Shown piece after piece: positions 29,308 to 38,987 of a DNA stretch of 64,000 nucleotides; position 1 is the first letter of the stretch; each line of letters begins with the position of its first letter. Position numbers and translations under genes: made by a program. Source of the DNA: Xenorhabdus yunnanensis. GTDB taxonomy: Bacteria > Pseudomonadota > Gammaproteobacteria > Enterobacterales > Enterobacteriaceae. Below the pieces are notes generated by a model that was given only the letters and a program-made list of their open reading frames with translations, made no database searches and was not told the DNA's origin. Location: NCBI RefSeq assembly GCF_028598805.1, contig NZ_JAQRFI010000014.1, positions 30,077 through 94,076 on the forward strand, read 5' to 3'.

Positions 29308-30729
29308 ATGAATTTCTTCTCTTTTGAGTTTCTTGGATCGTTTGTTATTCTGCTGGTTGTCTATTGGCTTTTACAAAAAGCTCCCCGGCTACAGAATGGC
29401 GTGTTAATTTTAGTTAGCTATTTATTTTTATTCTCTTTTGCAGCAAAGTTCGCCTACATTTTATTCTCCTATACCCTATTTATTTACTTTTTGGCGAATA
29501 TTCTCAGCCGTTATTTATCGAATAAAGTTATATTCACTCTACTGACATTCGGGATTCTCGGCTGTTTCACGGCTTTCAAATATTACTCTTTCTTCCAAGA
29601 GGCAATTCAACAAGCATTGGTCAATGTTGGGATCAGCGTGGAACTGCCTGTACTTGAATTATTGATGCCGCTGGGTCTGTCATTCTATGCGTTCCATTCG
29701 GTCAGCTATGTCGTATCAGTGTGCAAGAAAGAGCTACCCGCCGCACCATTGCCTGATGTCATTTTGTATCTTTGCTTTTTTCCCGGCATCGTCGCCGGAC
29801 CAATTAATCGGGCCAAAGATTTCATGCCACAGATTCAGGCAGCATCCAGAATTATTCTTGAACCACTGAAGGCGCTGTTATTAATTGCACTCGCTATCGC
29901 AAAACTCTTTTTGCTCAGCTCTACGCTCTCTGAATATTTTGTGAATCCCGTCTTTGAAGATCCGACCAGCCATCATGCAGGACAAGTTCTTGTAGCAATT
30001 TATGCTTATGCCTGGAATATCTACTTTAACTTTTCCGGCTATACCGACCTTGTCACTGGCATCGCCCTGCTGTTAGGCTTCAAAGTGCCACGCAATTTCG
30101 ATTCCCCTTATCTTGCCGAAAACTTACAAGTATTCTGGCGACGCTGGCATATCAGCCTGTCAACTTTCATCCGCGACTATGTCTACATTCCATTGGGCGG
30201 GAACAAAAAAGGCGTATACCGCAAAAACCTGAATATGTTCACAGCCATGGTGATTTCTGGTTTATGGCACGGTGTCGGCCTTGGTTTTATTATTTGGGGC
30301 GCTATTCATGGTTTAGGTTTAATTCTGCAAAATATTAAAAATGCCCTGTTTTCTGTTTCCAAGAAACACAATGAACCACAAGCCAAGAATCCCATTTTAT
30401 TATTCTTATCCCGCGTGGTGACATTCCATTTTGTCTGTTTTGCATGGATCTTTTTCCGTAGCCCGACATTTAATGATGCTCTGGCGGTATTAAATCAACT
30501 GTTCTCTGGCGAAATATTTGTATCCTTGTTATCCAGTGGTTCTCTATTAATGGTTTTCTGGGGATTCTTTATTATCTATCCCTGGTTAGTGAATCTCAAA
30601 AACCAAATTGAAAAAAATCATGGTCTGATCTCCTGGGTTTATTACCCAATTCCCTTAGCCCTGATCCTTACTTTGGTATTTATTTTGTCACCTTCAGGAA
30701 TGCCAGGATTTATCTATGCCAACTTTTGA
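29308..30729 (+). CDS. patA: MBOAT acyltransferase, PatA/AlgI-like
   Basis: A 473-residue membrane-bound O-acyltransferase with about ten hydrophobic segments. Family marks are WRRWHISLSTFIRDYVYIPL and the catalytic His in SGLWHGVGLGFIIWG (H321). It would bring an acetyl group across the inner membrane. The two following genes resemble PatB and Ape1, so the target is most likely peptidoglycan N-acetylmuramate; alginate or another glycan is the alternative. It overlaps the next gene by 14 bp. Confidence 0.82.
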   Translation: MNFFSFEFLGSFVILLVVYWLLQKAPRLQNGVLILVSYLFLFSFAAKFAYILFSYTLFIYFLANILSRYLSNKVIFTLLTFGILGCFTAFKYYSFFQEAIQQALVNVGISVELPVLELLMPLGLSFYAFHSVSYVVSVCKKELPAAPLPDVILYLCFFPGIVAGPINRAKDFMPQIQAASRIILEPLKALLLIALAIAKLFLLSSTLSEYFVNPVFEDPTSHHAGQVLVAIYAYAWNIYFNFSGYTDLVTGIALLLGFKVPRNFDSPYLAENLQVFWRRWHISLSTFIRDYVYIPLGGNKKGVYRKNLNMFTAMVISGLWHGVGLGFIIWGAIHGLGLILQNIKNALFSVSKKHNEPQAKNPILLFLSRVVTFHFVCFAWIFFRSPTFNDALAVLNQLFSGEIFVSLLSSGSLLMVFWGFFIIYPWLVNLKNQIEKNHGLISWVYYPIPLALILTLVFILSPSGMPGFIYANF

Positions 30730-31852
30730 ATTTACACCTAATTTTAAAAAAGTCGGACAAGTGATTTGTATCGTGACCTTGACCAGTTTGATGCTAATCT
30801 GGCTGAATCAGAATTCCCTAAATAACTTCTGGCAACAGAAATATCACCGCAATAGTCCTTGGGCATCTCTCAAGGGAGAGCCATTGTGGGATTTGGGAAA
30901 TAATATGCAACAAGGCGCTATTGCTGCCAGTGAGACTTTTATGGCATATGCGAGGGGTAAATATCAGGATACTTCATCATCAGCCATTAATGACGATAAC
31001 AGCCGGACAGTATTTCCCCCTGAATTTCAGGTTGGTCTGCGCTTTCTGAAAGGATACTTGTATCCCATCGAAAATCTCTCTTTTACCTTTCCTGAACTGC
31101 TGAACAAAGACATTAAGCTCGTTCAGCCTTTCTTGCTGCCCACTAACCCAACTGACAACCCTGTTACTGAAATTGTCCAGAAAACCCACGTCAGTCTGAG
31201 CGCAAAAGATAAAGTGCTATTTGCCGGTGATTCGATGATGCAGGGAGTAGCCCCACATTTAAAACGTCGGTTGTCTCAGGAATATGGCATTTCCAGCATT
31301 AACTTAAGTAAGCAGAGTACCGGATTATCTTATCCTGGCTTCTTTGATTGGCCAAGAACCATCAGCGATGCCTTGAGAACCAACTCTGATATTAAGTTAG
31401 TGGTGGTGTTTTTAGGCCCAAATGATCCGTGGGATATGCCGTCAAGACGCGGAGGCCCTTATTTGAAATTCGCCAGTGAAAATTGGGAGAAACTTTATCG
31501 CCAAAGAATTGAAACTATCTTAAATGATGCGCGCCAACATAAGGTCGATATCATTTGGGTTGGTCCGCCAAATATGCGTCAGAAAAAACTCTCCAGCAGT
31601 ATGGTTTACCTCAATAAATTATATCAAACAGAAATGGAAAAAATGGGGGAGATCTATGTTGCGGTTAATGATATGTTCAAATATCAATCCGGTAATTATT
31701 CAGACTATGTTGGCGATGGCAGTAGTACAATCAAACTCCGCAGTGGAGACGGTATTCATTTCAGTTTGAAAGGGCAACAAACCATCGCGGATTATCTATT
31801 TTCATTGATCACATTTATTCAGGAGCCAGTAAAAGAAGATGCAACCATTTAG
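30716..31852 (+). CDS. patB: SGNH-type peptidoglycan O-acetyltransferase, PatB-like
   Basis: 378 residues: one N-terminal membrane anchor (about 16-30) and a periplasmic SGNH domain. Catalytic residues read as Ser173 in FAGDSMMQGVAPHLK and Asp345-His348 in GDGIHFSLKG. This is the arrangement known for PatB, which moves acetyl groups onto muramic acid. It overlaps patA by 14 bp and the Ape1-like gene by 14 bp, so the three are one transcription unit. Confidence 0.8.
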   Translation: MPTFEFTPNFKKVGQVICIVTLTSLMLIWLNQNSLNNFWQQKYHRNSPWASLKGEPLWDLGNNMQQGAIAASETFMAYARGKYQDTSSSAINDDNSRTVFPPEFQVGLRFLKGYLYPIENLSFTFPELLNKDIKLVQPFLLPTNPTDNPVTEIVQKTHVSLSAKDKVLFAGDSMMQGVAPHLKRRLSQEYGISSINLSKQSTGLSYPGFFDWPRTISDALRTNSDIKLVVVFLGPNDPWDMPSRRGGPYLKFASENWEKLYRQRIETILNDARQHKVDIIWVGPPNMRQKKLSSSMVYLNKLYQTEMEKMGEIYVAVNDMFKYQSGNYSDYVGDGSSTIKLRSGDGIHFSLKGQQTIADYLFSLITFIQEPVKEDATI

Positions 31853-33050
31853 CATGTTCCGTGGATTTTATCGGATAATGGGTGCAAGTCTGGTTATCGC
31901 GCTCTCCGTGAGCCTATTATCGTGCCAAGGAAAAAAATCCAAGCCTTCATCAGAACTCCAAACAATACAAATAAATCGTCAGCAACAATTGACGGATTTT
32001 GGTGATCCCAATCTCGCGCTATTGGCGGATAAATTGCGCCACAGCGATACTCTCCAGCTCCATTTTGTGCAATTGGGGGATTCACATACTGCTGCCGATT
32101 TCTTTACCGGTAAGTTGCGTAGTTTATTGCAGAATCATTATGGTGATGCAGGGCCGGGATTTATTCCCCCAATGAGCATTCCCGGCCAGCGTAACGCCTC
32201 AGTGCAATTCGCTGAGGATAAAACCGGCTGGTGGCTTTCAAGCAGCCGCAAGGACAATCGGGCGGATTACCCTCTGGGGGGATTTATTGCTATTCCGGAA
32301 AGTAGCAACAGCACAATACAACTCGATTCCTCCTCTGCCCACGGTAAATACTGGTTAAGTGCGCTCTATCAATCCTACAATGCGGTTCAAATCAAAACAC
32401 CATTTACCACAATGAATTTACCTGCGACACAAAGTGAATGGCGTTTCTCACCAGAACAGGCGGTCAGTTTCCCAATCAATCTCCATCCACAGGATACGAA
32501 ATTGAAAATTGGCGGCTGGCTGGTAAAACGTCAAAACCCCGGTGTTATGTTATCCGCATTGGGCATTAATGGCGCTACCATTAATATGCTGGATAAATGG
32601 CAACCGCAATGGATTGAGACACTGGCTCAGATGAAACCGGATATGGTGATCCTTGCCTATGGCACCAATGAAGCCTTTAACGATTCGCTGGATCTGGCCA
32701 CTTACCAAAAAGACCTGACATCCAAAGTACAAGACATTCGTAAGGCAATACCGCAAGCCGTTATCCTGTTGATTGGGCCGAATGATTCACTGAAGAACAA
32801 AACCGCGGCAAGTTGTAGTGAACAACAACCTGCCCTGCTTGATAACGTGATTCAGATTCAGCAAACTGTTGCCAAAAAGCAGCGCACTCTACTCTGGGAT
32901 TGGCGGGGATATATGGGCGGACCATGTTCAGTCAGAGGATGGCAACAGCAAAACCTCGCACGTCCTGATTATGTTCATCTCTCCGCAGCCGGTTATGAAC
33001 GCAGTGCCGAAGCGCTTTACAAGCAGTTTATGGGTTTGGTTGAACAATAA
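31839..33050 (+). CDS. ape1: SGNH lipoprotein, Ape1-like O-acetylpeptidoglycan esterase
   Basis: 403 residues. A lipoprotein signal ends at LLSC (Cys29). The SGNH hydrolase has Ser82 in QLGDSHTAADFFTG, an oxyanion Asn in YGTNEAF and Asp377-His380 in RPDYVHLSAAGY, as in Ape1 esterases. It would remove the acetyl groups that PatA/PatB add, so lytic enzymes can act. The start could also be ATG 31854. The trio plus the upstream glucosaminidase is a coherent wall-remodelling group. Confidence 0.8.
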   Translation: MQPFSMFRGFYRIMGASLVIALSVSLLSCQGKKSKPSSELQTIQINRQQQLTDFGDPNLALLADKLRHSDTLQLHFVQLGDSHTAADFFTGKLRSLLQNHYGDAGPGFIPPMSIPGQRNASVQFAEDKTGWWLSSSRKDNRADYPLGGFIAIPESSNSTIQLDSSSAHGKYWLSALYQSYNAVQIKTPFTTMNLPATQSEWRFSPEQAVSFPINLHPQDTKLKIGGWLVKRQNPGVMLSALGINGATINMLDKWQPQWIETLAQMKPDMVILAYGTNEAFNDSLDLATYQKDLTSKVQDIRKAIPQAVILLIGPNDSLKNKTAASCSEQQPALLDNVIQIQQTVAKKQRTLLWDWRGYMGGPCSVRGWQQQNLARPDYVHLSAAGYERSAEALYKQFMGLVEQ

Positions 33051-33210
33051 AGATACGAACTCAATGATAATGTTATTATTTTATTAGTGATTGCCGTCGG
33101 TAAAACGAGCAGGAAATGAAATTTATCTGATGCGCCTTATATCCCCGTCCTTCAGAGATTTTCAATTAGCAGCAAGTGAACGTGGATAGCACAGGACAGG
33201 AGTAATATAA

Positions 33211-33241
33211 AACGGCACCTTAACCATCCTAAGGTGCCGTT
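33211..33241. terminator. Bidirectional terminator, ape1/gntU
   Basis: AACGGCACCTTA (33211-33222) pairs with TAAGGTGCCGTT (33230-33241), followed by A-rich sequence, and T-rich sequence on the minus strand (TTTTATATT). The two flanking genes converge here. Confidence 0.85.
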
Positions 33242-33269
33242 AAAAATTACTTAAAAAGACTTTAATATA

Positions 33270-34607
33270 TTACAGCATTGCAAAATAGATCATGCCAACA
33301 ATTGCGCCGGTTGTACCGAGAATGGTTTCCATCATCGTCCACGTTTTCAGGGTCTGCGCTTCTGTCGCGCCGGTAAATTTACCGAACAGCCAAAAACCGG
33401 AATCGTTCACATGGCTAAGCACCAAAGAACCACCGGCAATACACACTGACAACGCCGCCATTTGCGCACCGGAATAGCCCAGCTCACCAATCACAGGCAG
33501 AACCAGCCCCACCGTGGTCAAACACGCCACAGTTGCTGAACCCTGAATCACACGCACCGCCCCCGACAGAATGAAACACGCCAGTGCGATTGGCAGGCCA
33601 GCACCGATCAAGACATTACCCAACGCAGGGCCAACACCAGAATCCACCAGTACTTGTTTGAATACACCACCAGCACCCGTTACCAGCAGGATAATCCCCG
33701 CCGGTTGAATTGCCGCAGAGCAGACATCCATCACTTTTTCTTTACTCATGCCGCGACGGATCGCCAGACCGTAAATCGCCACCAGACAAGCGATCAAAAT
33801 CGCCGTGAAAGGATGGCCAATAAATTCCAGCCAATGGTATAGCGTAGATTGTTGATCAACAAAACGTGCCCCAATGGTTTTCAAACCAACCAACGCCAAT
33901 GGGAACAGCACCAACGCCAGACTGAATCCAAAGGAAGGCATCTGGCTTTTGCCAATGCTTGGTGTGCTCAGATCTTTCGGTAAATCCAGCGTCACATATT
34001 TGCTGATAAAGTTACCGTATAGCGGGCCAGCCAGTAACATACCGGGAACTGCGGCACTCAGGCCGATCAGGATCATCCAGCCAAAATCTGCTCCCATCTG
34101 GGAAGCCAGCATCATCGGAGTTGGCCCCGGAACCAAAAACGCGGCAGCGGCCGCAACACCTGCAAACAATGGGAGCGCCAGTTTAACGACATTGCCGCCG
34201 GTGCGACGCGCAACGGCGAATACCACGCCAATCAACAATACGACTGCCACGTCAAAAAACAGTGGTAATGCACAGATAAGCCCAGCCATACCCAATGCAT
34301 AGTTAGCCCGTTTTTCGCCAAAGCCCCCCAGCAGTTTGACGGCAATCTGGTCTAAGGCCCCTGTTTCATGCAAGATCTTGCCAAACATCGCACCAAGAGC
34401 CACAACAACGGCAAGGAAACCCAAAGTACCTGCCATGCCGTTTTGCATTGTCTGGGTGATTTTCTCCAGTGGCATACCAGAAAAAATTCCCGCCCCCATA
34501 GAAACCAACATCAAGGCAATAAAAGCATGCATTCTGGCTTTCATCACCAGAAACAATAATAGGAGAACAGAACCAACAGATGTCAGAACCAGAGTTAACG
34601 TACTCAT
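33270..34607 (-). CDS. gntU: Gluconate permease GntU (GntP family)
   Basis: A 445-residue GntP-family transporter with about 12 membrane segments. The start MSTLTLVLTSVGSVLLLLFL and the FKQVLVDSGVGPALG, HVNDSGFWLFGKFTGATE signatures follow E. coli GntU, the low-affinity gluconate carrier, almost residue for residue as I recall it. It overlaps gntK by 4 bp and is expressed with it. Confidence 0.93.
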   Translation of the reverse strand: MSTLTLVLTSVGSVLLLLFLVMKARMHAFIALMLVSMGAGIFSGMPLEKITQTMQNGMAGTLGFLAVVVALGAMFGKILHETGALDQIAVKLLGGFGEKRANYALGMAGLICALPLFFDVAVVLLIGVVFAVARRTGGNVVKLALPLFAGVAAAAAFLVPGPTPMMLASQMGADFGWMILIGLSAAVPGMLLAGPLYGNFISKYVTLDLPKDLSTPSIGKSQMPSFGFSLALVLFPLALVGLKTIGARFVDQQSTLYHWLEFIGHPFTAILIACLVAIYGLAIRRGMSKEKVMDVCSAAIQPAGIILLVTGAGGVFKQVLVDSGVGPALGNVLIGAGLPIALACFILSGAVRVIQGSATVACLTTVGLVLPVIGELGYSGAQMAALSVCIAGGSLVLSHVNDSGFWLFGKFTGATEAQTLKTWTMMETILGTTGAIVGMIYFAML

Positions 34608-35215
34608 GAATGCCCCTCGCTGATACGATCAACGGTTTCTATATGATCAATAGTTTCTAAATGATCAATAGCTTCTGCATGATTGATGGATTGAATATGT
34701 TCAATGGCTTTAATCGCATTTTTGATGACATCCTCAAGATCAGGTTTGATATCAATATGATGGACATCTTTTTCATCACTGGTCGGCTCTTCCAGTGTCT
34801 CAAATTGCGAGATCAGCATTTGCGGTTTGAAAAAGTGTCCTTTGCGTGCTTTCAGACGGCTTTCGATTAAATCAAAATCCCCTTTCATATAGAGGAATGA
34901 CAGATTTTTATTGCCATCACGCAGCATATCCCGATAACTTTTTTTCAAGGCAGAACACACAAGCAGAGAGGCAGGATTGGTACGCTGCATGGCAAAAATG
35001 GCATCATTGAGTGCCTTCAACCACGGCTGACGATCATCATCATCCAAAGCGTGGCCCTGTGCCATTTTGGTAATATTGGCGCGGGGATGAAGGAAGTCTC
35101 CATCCAGAAACGCAGCCCCCAATTCACGGGCAACACCACTGGCAACCGCGGATTTACCGCTGCCGGATACCCCCATCAATACAAAAACATGGTTTGGTTG
35201 TTGGGTATCACTCAT
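34604..35215 (-). CDS. gntK: Gluconokinase GntK with repeated C-terminal tail
   Basis: 203 residues; the family norm is about 175. Walker A GVSGSGKSAV near residue 14, LDGDFLHP, CSALKKSYRD. It phosphorylates gluconate to 6-phosphogluconate. The last ~35 residues (EAIDHLETIDHIETVDRI) are an added tail coded by 18-bp tandem units, probably a slippage expansion. It is promoted from the gntR-operator region at 35317-35345. Confidence 0.92.
   Translation of the reverse strand: MSDTQQPNHVFVLMGVSGSGKSAVASGVARELGAAFLDGDFLHPRANITKMAQGHALDDDDRQPWLKALNDAIFAMQRTNPASLLVCSALKKSYRDMLRDGNKNLSFLYMKGDFDLIESRLKARKGHFFKPQMLISQFETLEEPTSDEKDVHHIDIKPDLEDVIKNAIKAIEHIQSINHAEAIDHLETIDHIETVDRISEGHS
34627..34698. repeat. 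18-bp tandem repeat coding the gntK tail
   Basis: Four units with a GATCAA(T/C)-like start: 34627, 34645, 34663 and 34681. It codes for a DHLETI/DHIETV-like hexapeptide on the minus strand. Confidence 0.8.
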
Positions 35216-35300
35216 ATCAAACTCCTTTATGCAGATCTTACTGCCTAGTGATCTCTGTGACTTACCTGCAAACTTTTGGCTATGAAATATTATCTATAAA

Positions 35301-35328
35301 ATATTACCCACAAAAATGTTACCGGTAA
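35301..35328 (-). promoter_or_regulatory. gntKU promoter overlapped by operators
   Basis: On the minus strand, -35 TTACCG (35328-35323) and -10 TAATAT (35306-35301) are separated by 16 bp. The -35 lies within operator 1, so GntR would block it. Confidence 0.5.
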
Positions 35329-35345
35329 CTTATTACCGGTAACAT
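35317..35345. promoter_or_regulatory. Two GntR operators upstream of gntKU
   Basis: GTTACCGGTAAC (35318-35329) and ATTACCGGTAAC (35332-35343) are centred 14 bp apart. ATGTTACCGGTAACA-type palindromes are the known GntR operators. Confidence 0.8.
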
Positions 35346-35468
35346 TAACAGCAGCGCAGGATGGTGAGCAATCAATCAAGATCGACAAAAAAGGAAAATG
35401 TGAGGCTTATCGCAATTGAAGATGGGAAAGCATCATTTTGAGCTACAAAAATTAAACACTTTCATCTA

Positions 35469-36464
35469 TTAAACGCTTTCGCCCAATGAAAGGGTAAATC
35501 CAACATCGATCAGAGTTTGTTCCAGCTTTTCTCCCTTCAAACGAGCAAGCAGGGATTCTGCGGCCTTGCGTCCCATTAGCTCACGAGGAGTCAACACGCT
35601 GGCAAGTTTTGGCGTCATTACCTGACCGATGTCATGACCATGGAATCCGGCTACTGCAATCTCTTCCGGCACTTTGATCCCCTGTCGCTGACACTCAAAA
35701 ATAGCCCCGATGGCGATATCATCATTCGTACAAAACAGGCCATCAACTTCAGGATATTTCTGACAGGTTTCTTGTAAAAGCTGCGTTCCCAATGAATAGG
35801 ATGAACTGGCTGGCGTCATCATTTTTTTCGGTTGAAGCCCGGCGCTGCGCATTGCCATTTCAAACCCCTGCAAACGGATCAGCGTCCGCTCATCCTGCCT
35901 TGCACCGAGATAAATCACGTTCTTGCGGCCACGTTCGATTATCGCCATCGTCATCTGACGTGCTGCTTCAAAATTATCGATCCCAACGGCAATATCAAGG
36001 CAAGGTGATACACTGTCCATCAGTTCGACCACAGGAATGCCGACTGTCTGCAACACTTTCAACGTCTTGGGTGTATGCGTGCGCTCCGCCAGAATCAGGC
36101 CATCAATATTGTAAGAAAGCAGAGAAAGCAAACGTTTCTCTTCTTTCTGGGCAGAATAACCATAGTGGGCGAGCATGGTTTGATATCCATTGCAATCAGT
36201 CACTTGCTCGATGCCACGAATAACTTCGGCAAAGACCTGATTCGTCAATGAAGGAAGTAAAACGCCTATTGTACGACTAGTGGAATTGGAAAGAATATCT
36301 GGCACGCGATTAGGGATGTAACCAAGTTGCTCCACAGCTTCCGCGATTCGTTTTCCCAATGCTTCAGAAACCTGATCTGGATTACGTAAAAAACGGCTGA
36401 CCGTCATTTTGGTGACCCCAACGAGGTCTGCAACATCTTGTAAAGCTGGGCGTTTTTTCTTCAT
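35469..36464 (-). CDS. gntR: Gluconate repressor GntR (LacI family)
   Basis: 331 residues. MKKKRPALQDVADLVGVTKM gives the LacI-type helix-turn-helix; ligand-binding domain motifs include LLPSLTNQVFAEVIRGIEQV and CLDIAVGIDNFEAARQMT, as in E. coli GntR. It represses gluconate genes until gluconate binds. An upstream in-frame start at 36734 would add a poor extension; the ATG at 36464 fits the family. Its operators are at 35317-35345 before gntKU. Confidence 0.92.
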   Translation of the reverse strand: MKKKRPALQDVADLVGVTKMTVSRFLRNPDQVSEALGKRIAEAVEQLGYIPNRVPDILSNSTSRTIGVLLPSLTNQVFAEVIRGIEQVTDCNGYQTMLAHYGYSAQKEEKRLLSLLSYNIDGLILAERTHTPKTLKVLQTVGIPVVELMDSVSPCLDIAVGIDNFEAARQMTMAIIERGRKNVIYLGARQDERTLIRLQGFEMAMRSAGLQPKKMMTPASSSYSLGTQLLQETCQKYPEVDGLFCTNDDIAIGAIFECQRQGIKVPEEIAVAGFHGHDIGQVMTPKLASVLTPRELMGRKAAESLLARLKGEKLEQTLIDVGFTLSLGESV

Positions 36465-36612
36465 TTTGAATGTAATGCAATCAATTATTGATAAATACAG
36501 ATGAATATCACTCGGTTTTAACATATTTATACAGCATAACAACATGCTTTTTAGTGAAAAATGCCAACACACTCTCATCTCGTTTATTAACAATTTTTGA
36601 AATTGTGATGAC

Positions 36613-37599
36613 TTACACGCGCTTGAGTGAATTTCGATAAATAATTTGAGGTGTAAATGCGGGGTGCTGCTTATCGGGTTCAAGCAGCAAACATGTGGCA
36701 AAACGCGCCATATCTGTGATGGGAAAATGGACACTGGTCAATGCAGGATGAATAAATGCCGCACGTTCACCACTGTCATAACAGATAATAGAAATATCTT
36801 CGGGAACATTCAAACCCTGTTCAGTAATCGCCAGCAGTGCACCAAGGGCCATTTCTTCACTACAGAAAAACAGGACATCAGGCCGTGACGTTACCAAAGA
36901 AGACACCGCTAAAATAGAGCGGGTTTGTCGGTAGCCACTTTGCAGATCATACTCTCTTTCCAAACAGGCAACTGGCTGTAATCCCGCATCCTGCATAGCA
37001 TCCAAAAATCCCTGACGACGCTGCTGGCTTGGGTTTCGGGATAAAGGGCCACTGATACAGGCGATACGAGTATGTCCATACTCAATTAATGTCTGAGTTG
37101 CGAGATAACTGGTCTTATGGTGATCAAACATGACACAACGCGATTCCAGCCCTGCCACCAAACGATCCAGCAACACAAAAGAGTACCCTGCATGGGCAAG
37201 TTGCCGTAATTTATCATCGCTGATGGCGCGTACATGTAGAATCATTCCATTACAGCGCAAACTGTGCAGGTGAGTAATAGCCTGCCATTCATTTTCTGCA
37301 CTATTTCTCCCCTGCGTAACCAAAAGCTGTTTGCCATGCAACTCTGCTTCTGTCTGGATGCTATCCATCAAAGCACCGAAAAAACCGCCACGATAGGACG
37401 TCGTCACTAAACCCAGAGTATTACTCTGATTGGATGCCAATTCACGTGCCGCCAGATTGGGACTGTATCCCAACTCCACAATCGCATTCTCCACTTTGGC
37501 GCGTGTCGTCGCCCTCACATTTTTATCGCCATTGACAACCCGTGATACCGTGGCGCGGGAAACACCAGAGCAAGCAGCCACATCTTCCAGTGTTACCAT
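36613..37599 (-). CDS. LacI-family repressor of the beta-glucoside PTS operon
   Basis: 328 residues: VTLEDVAACSGVSRATVSRV HTH and a periplasmic-binding-like domain (NQSNTLGLVTTSYRGGFF, LRCNGMILHVR). It is AscG/GalR-like. TTG 37620 is in frame, but AAGGAAAAA before ATG 37599 favours the shorter form. It is the last gene of the PTS block and probably binds the palindrome at 41036-41051 in front of the first gene. Confidence 0.85.
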   Translation of the reverse strand: MVTLEDVAACSGVSRATVSRVVNGDKNVRATTRAKVENAIVELGYSPNLAARELASNQSNTLGLVTTSYRGGFFGALMDSIQTEAELHGKQLLVTQGRNSAENEWQAITHLHSLRCNGMILHVRAISDDKLRQLAHAGYSFVLLDRLVAGLESRCVMFDHHKTSYLATQTLIEYGHTRIACISGPLSRNPSQQRRQGFLDAMQDAGLQPVACLEREYDLQSGYRQTRSILAVSSLVTSRPDVLFFCSEEMALGALLAITEQGLNVPEDISIICYDSGERAAFIHPALTSVHFPITDMARFATCLLLEPDKQHPAFTPQIIYRNSLKRV

Positions 37600-37665
37600 G
37601 CTTTTTCCTTGTAATTCCAAATGAATCTGTTCCTGTTTTCTGTGCCTATTTTTTCTGTGTCTATT

Positions 37666-38973
37666 TTATTGAAACGCTGGCAAATACATGTGATTGATTT
37701 CCAACACTTCGTTCAATAGTGACAAATCCAGAGCGGCATCAGCAATCAAGGGATGTGTCACCAATGCCAGCAGGGCAGCCTTGCGATCACCGTGCATTGC
37801 GGCTTCAATCGTCAAACGTTCGAAAGCTTTCACTTGCTGCATCAAAGCCAACATGCTGTCCGGCAAGCGACCAAACGCCAGAGGGTGTGCTCCTTGAGCA
37901 TCCACAATACAGTTAGTTTCAACCACTGCATCATCCGGCAGTCCATAAATGGCTCCGCGATTTACCGTATTGACAACCAGCTGTGTGCCAAGATTATTGT
38001 GGATTGCTGAGATCAATTCCAGTGCGACCTCAGAATAGAAAGATCCACCACGAAAACGCAATTGCTCAGGTTTGTGATCCAATGCTGGATCAGCATACAG
38101 TTCAAACAATTCTCGCTCCACTTGCATCACTTGCGACGCCCGTGTTCCTTTGCTCGCTGCGCTCTCTTTTTCTTTCTGCAACATTTTATTGGTTTGGTAA
38201 AAATAACGATGATAAGGACAAGGGATCGCGCCCAATGCTCGCAAAAACTCCGGCGGCCAAGGTTCTTCCCTAATGTTATTCATCGTCAATTCAGCGCCGT
38301 TGCACAGCAATTCCAGCACTTTCTCCGTTTCATCCTTGCCATTCACCAATACCTGATGCACCCAAACCATATGGTTGAGACCAGCAAAACGCAATTGAAC
38401 ATTCTGATAAGGATGCTGCAACATATTGGCGATCACATGGTGCATAGTGATCGGCACATTGCACAACCCGATGATCTTGGCCTTGCTATAACGGGAAACG
38501 GCTTCTGTCACAATCCCGGCCGGATTGGTGAAATTGATGATCCATGCATCCGGTGCAAGACGTTCGACTTTACGCGCTATCTCCAACAAAACCGGGATCG
38601 TGCGCAACGCTTTGGCAAATCCACCCACCCCCGTTGTCTCTTGCCCAAGCAAACCATATTTTAACCCCAAACGCTCATCAGCAGCACGGGCAGGAAGCTG
38701 ACCAACACGCAGCTGAGTGAGGACAAAGCTGGCTCCTTTGATCGCTTCATCCAACGAATAGTGGACACGAACAGCAACACGCTGCAAACCATGATGATCC
38801 AGCATACGGCGCGTCAGGCCAGCGATGATCTCCACCTTCTTCCGCCCGGCTTCCACATCCACCAGTGCCAATTCGGAAAGCGGGATCGTTTGAATACGTT
38901 GAATAATTCCTTCAACTAATTCAGGTGTATAACTGCTGCCACCACCAATCACTGCAATTTTGATCGGTTTCAT
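37666..38973 (-). CDS. 6-phospho-beta-glucosidase, GH4 family
   Basis: 435 residues, GH4 (NAD- and metal-dependent): [60 protein letters not shown] (metal Cys) and [12 protein letters not shown]. It splits the phosphorylated disaccharide delivered by the PTS (LicH/ChbF type). Starts at 38982 (GTG) and 38973 (ATG) are both possible; GGGTGGAG lies upstream. The order EIIB-EIIC-EIIA-GH4-LacI supports this role. Confidence 0.92.
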   Translation of the reverse strand: MKPIKIAVIGGGSSYTPELVEGIIQRIQTIPLSELALVDVEAGRKKVEIIAGLTRRMLDHHGLQRVAVRVHYSLDEAIKGASFVLTQLRVGQLPARAADERLGLKYGLLGQETTGVGGFAKALRTIPVLLEIARKVERLAPDAWIINFTNPAGIVTEAVSRYSKAKIIGLCNVPITMHHVIANMLQHPYQNVQLRFAGLNHMVWVHQVLVNGKDETEKVLELLCNGAELTMNNIREEPWPPEFLRALGAIPCPYHRYFYQTNKMLQKEKESAASKGTRASQVMQVERELFELYADPALDHKPEQLRFRGGSFYSEVALELISAIHNNLGTQLVVNTVNRGAIYGLPDDAVVETNCIVDAQGAHPLAFGRLPDSMLALMQQVKAFERLTIEAAMHGDRKAALLALVTHPLIADAALDLSLLNEVLEINHMYLPAFQ

Positions 38974-38987
38974 ATACTCCACCCTTT

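Noticed and set aside
36465..36734. 90-residue N-terminal extension of gntR
   Set aside because: No family match; the LacI helix-turn-helix begins right after the ATG at 36464.
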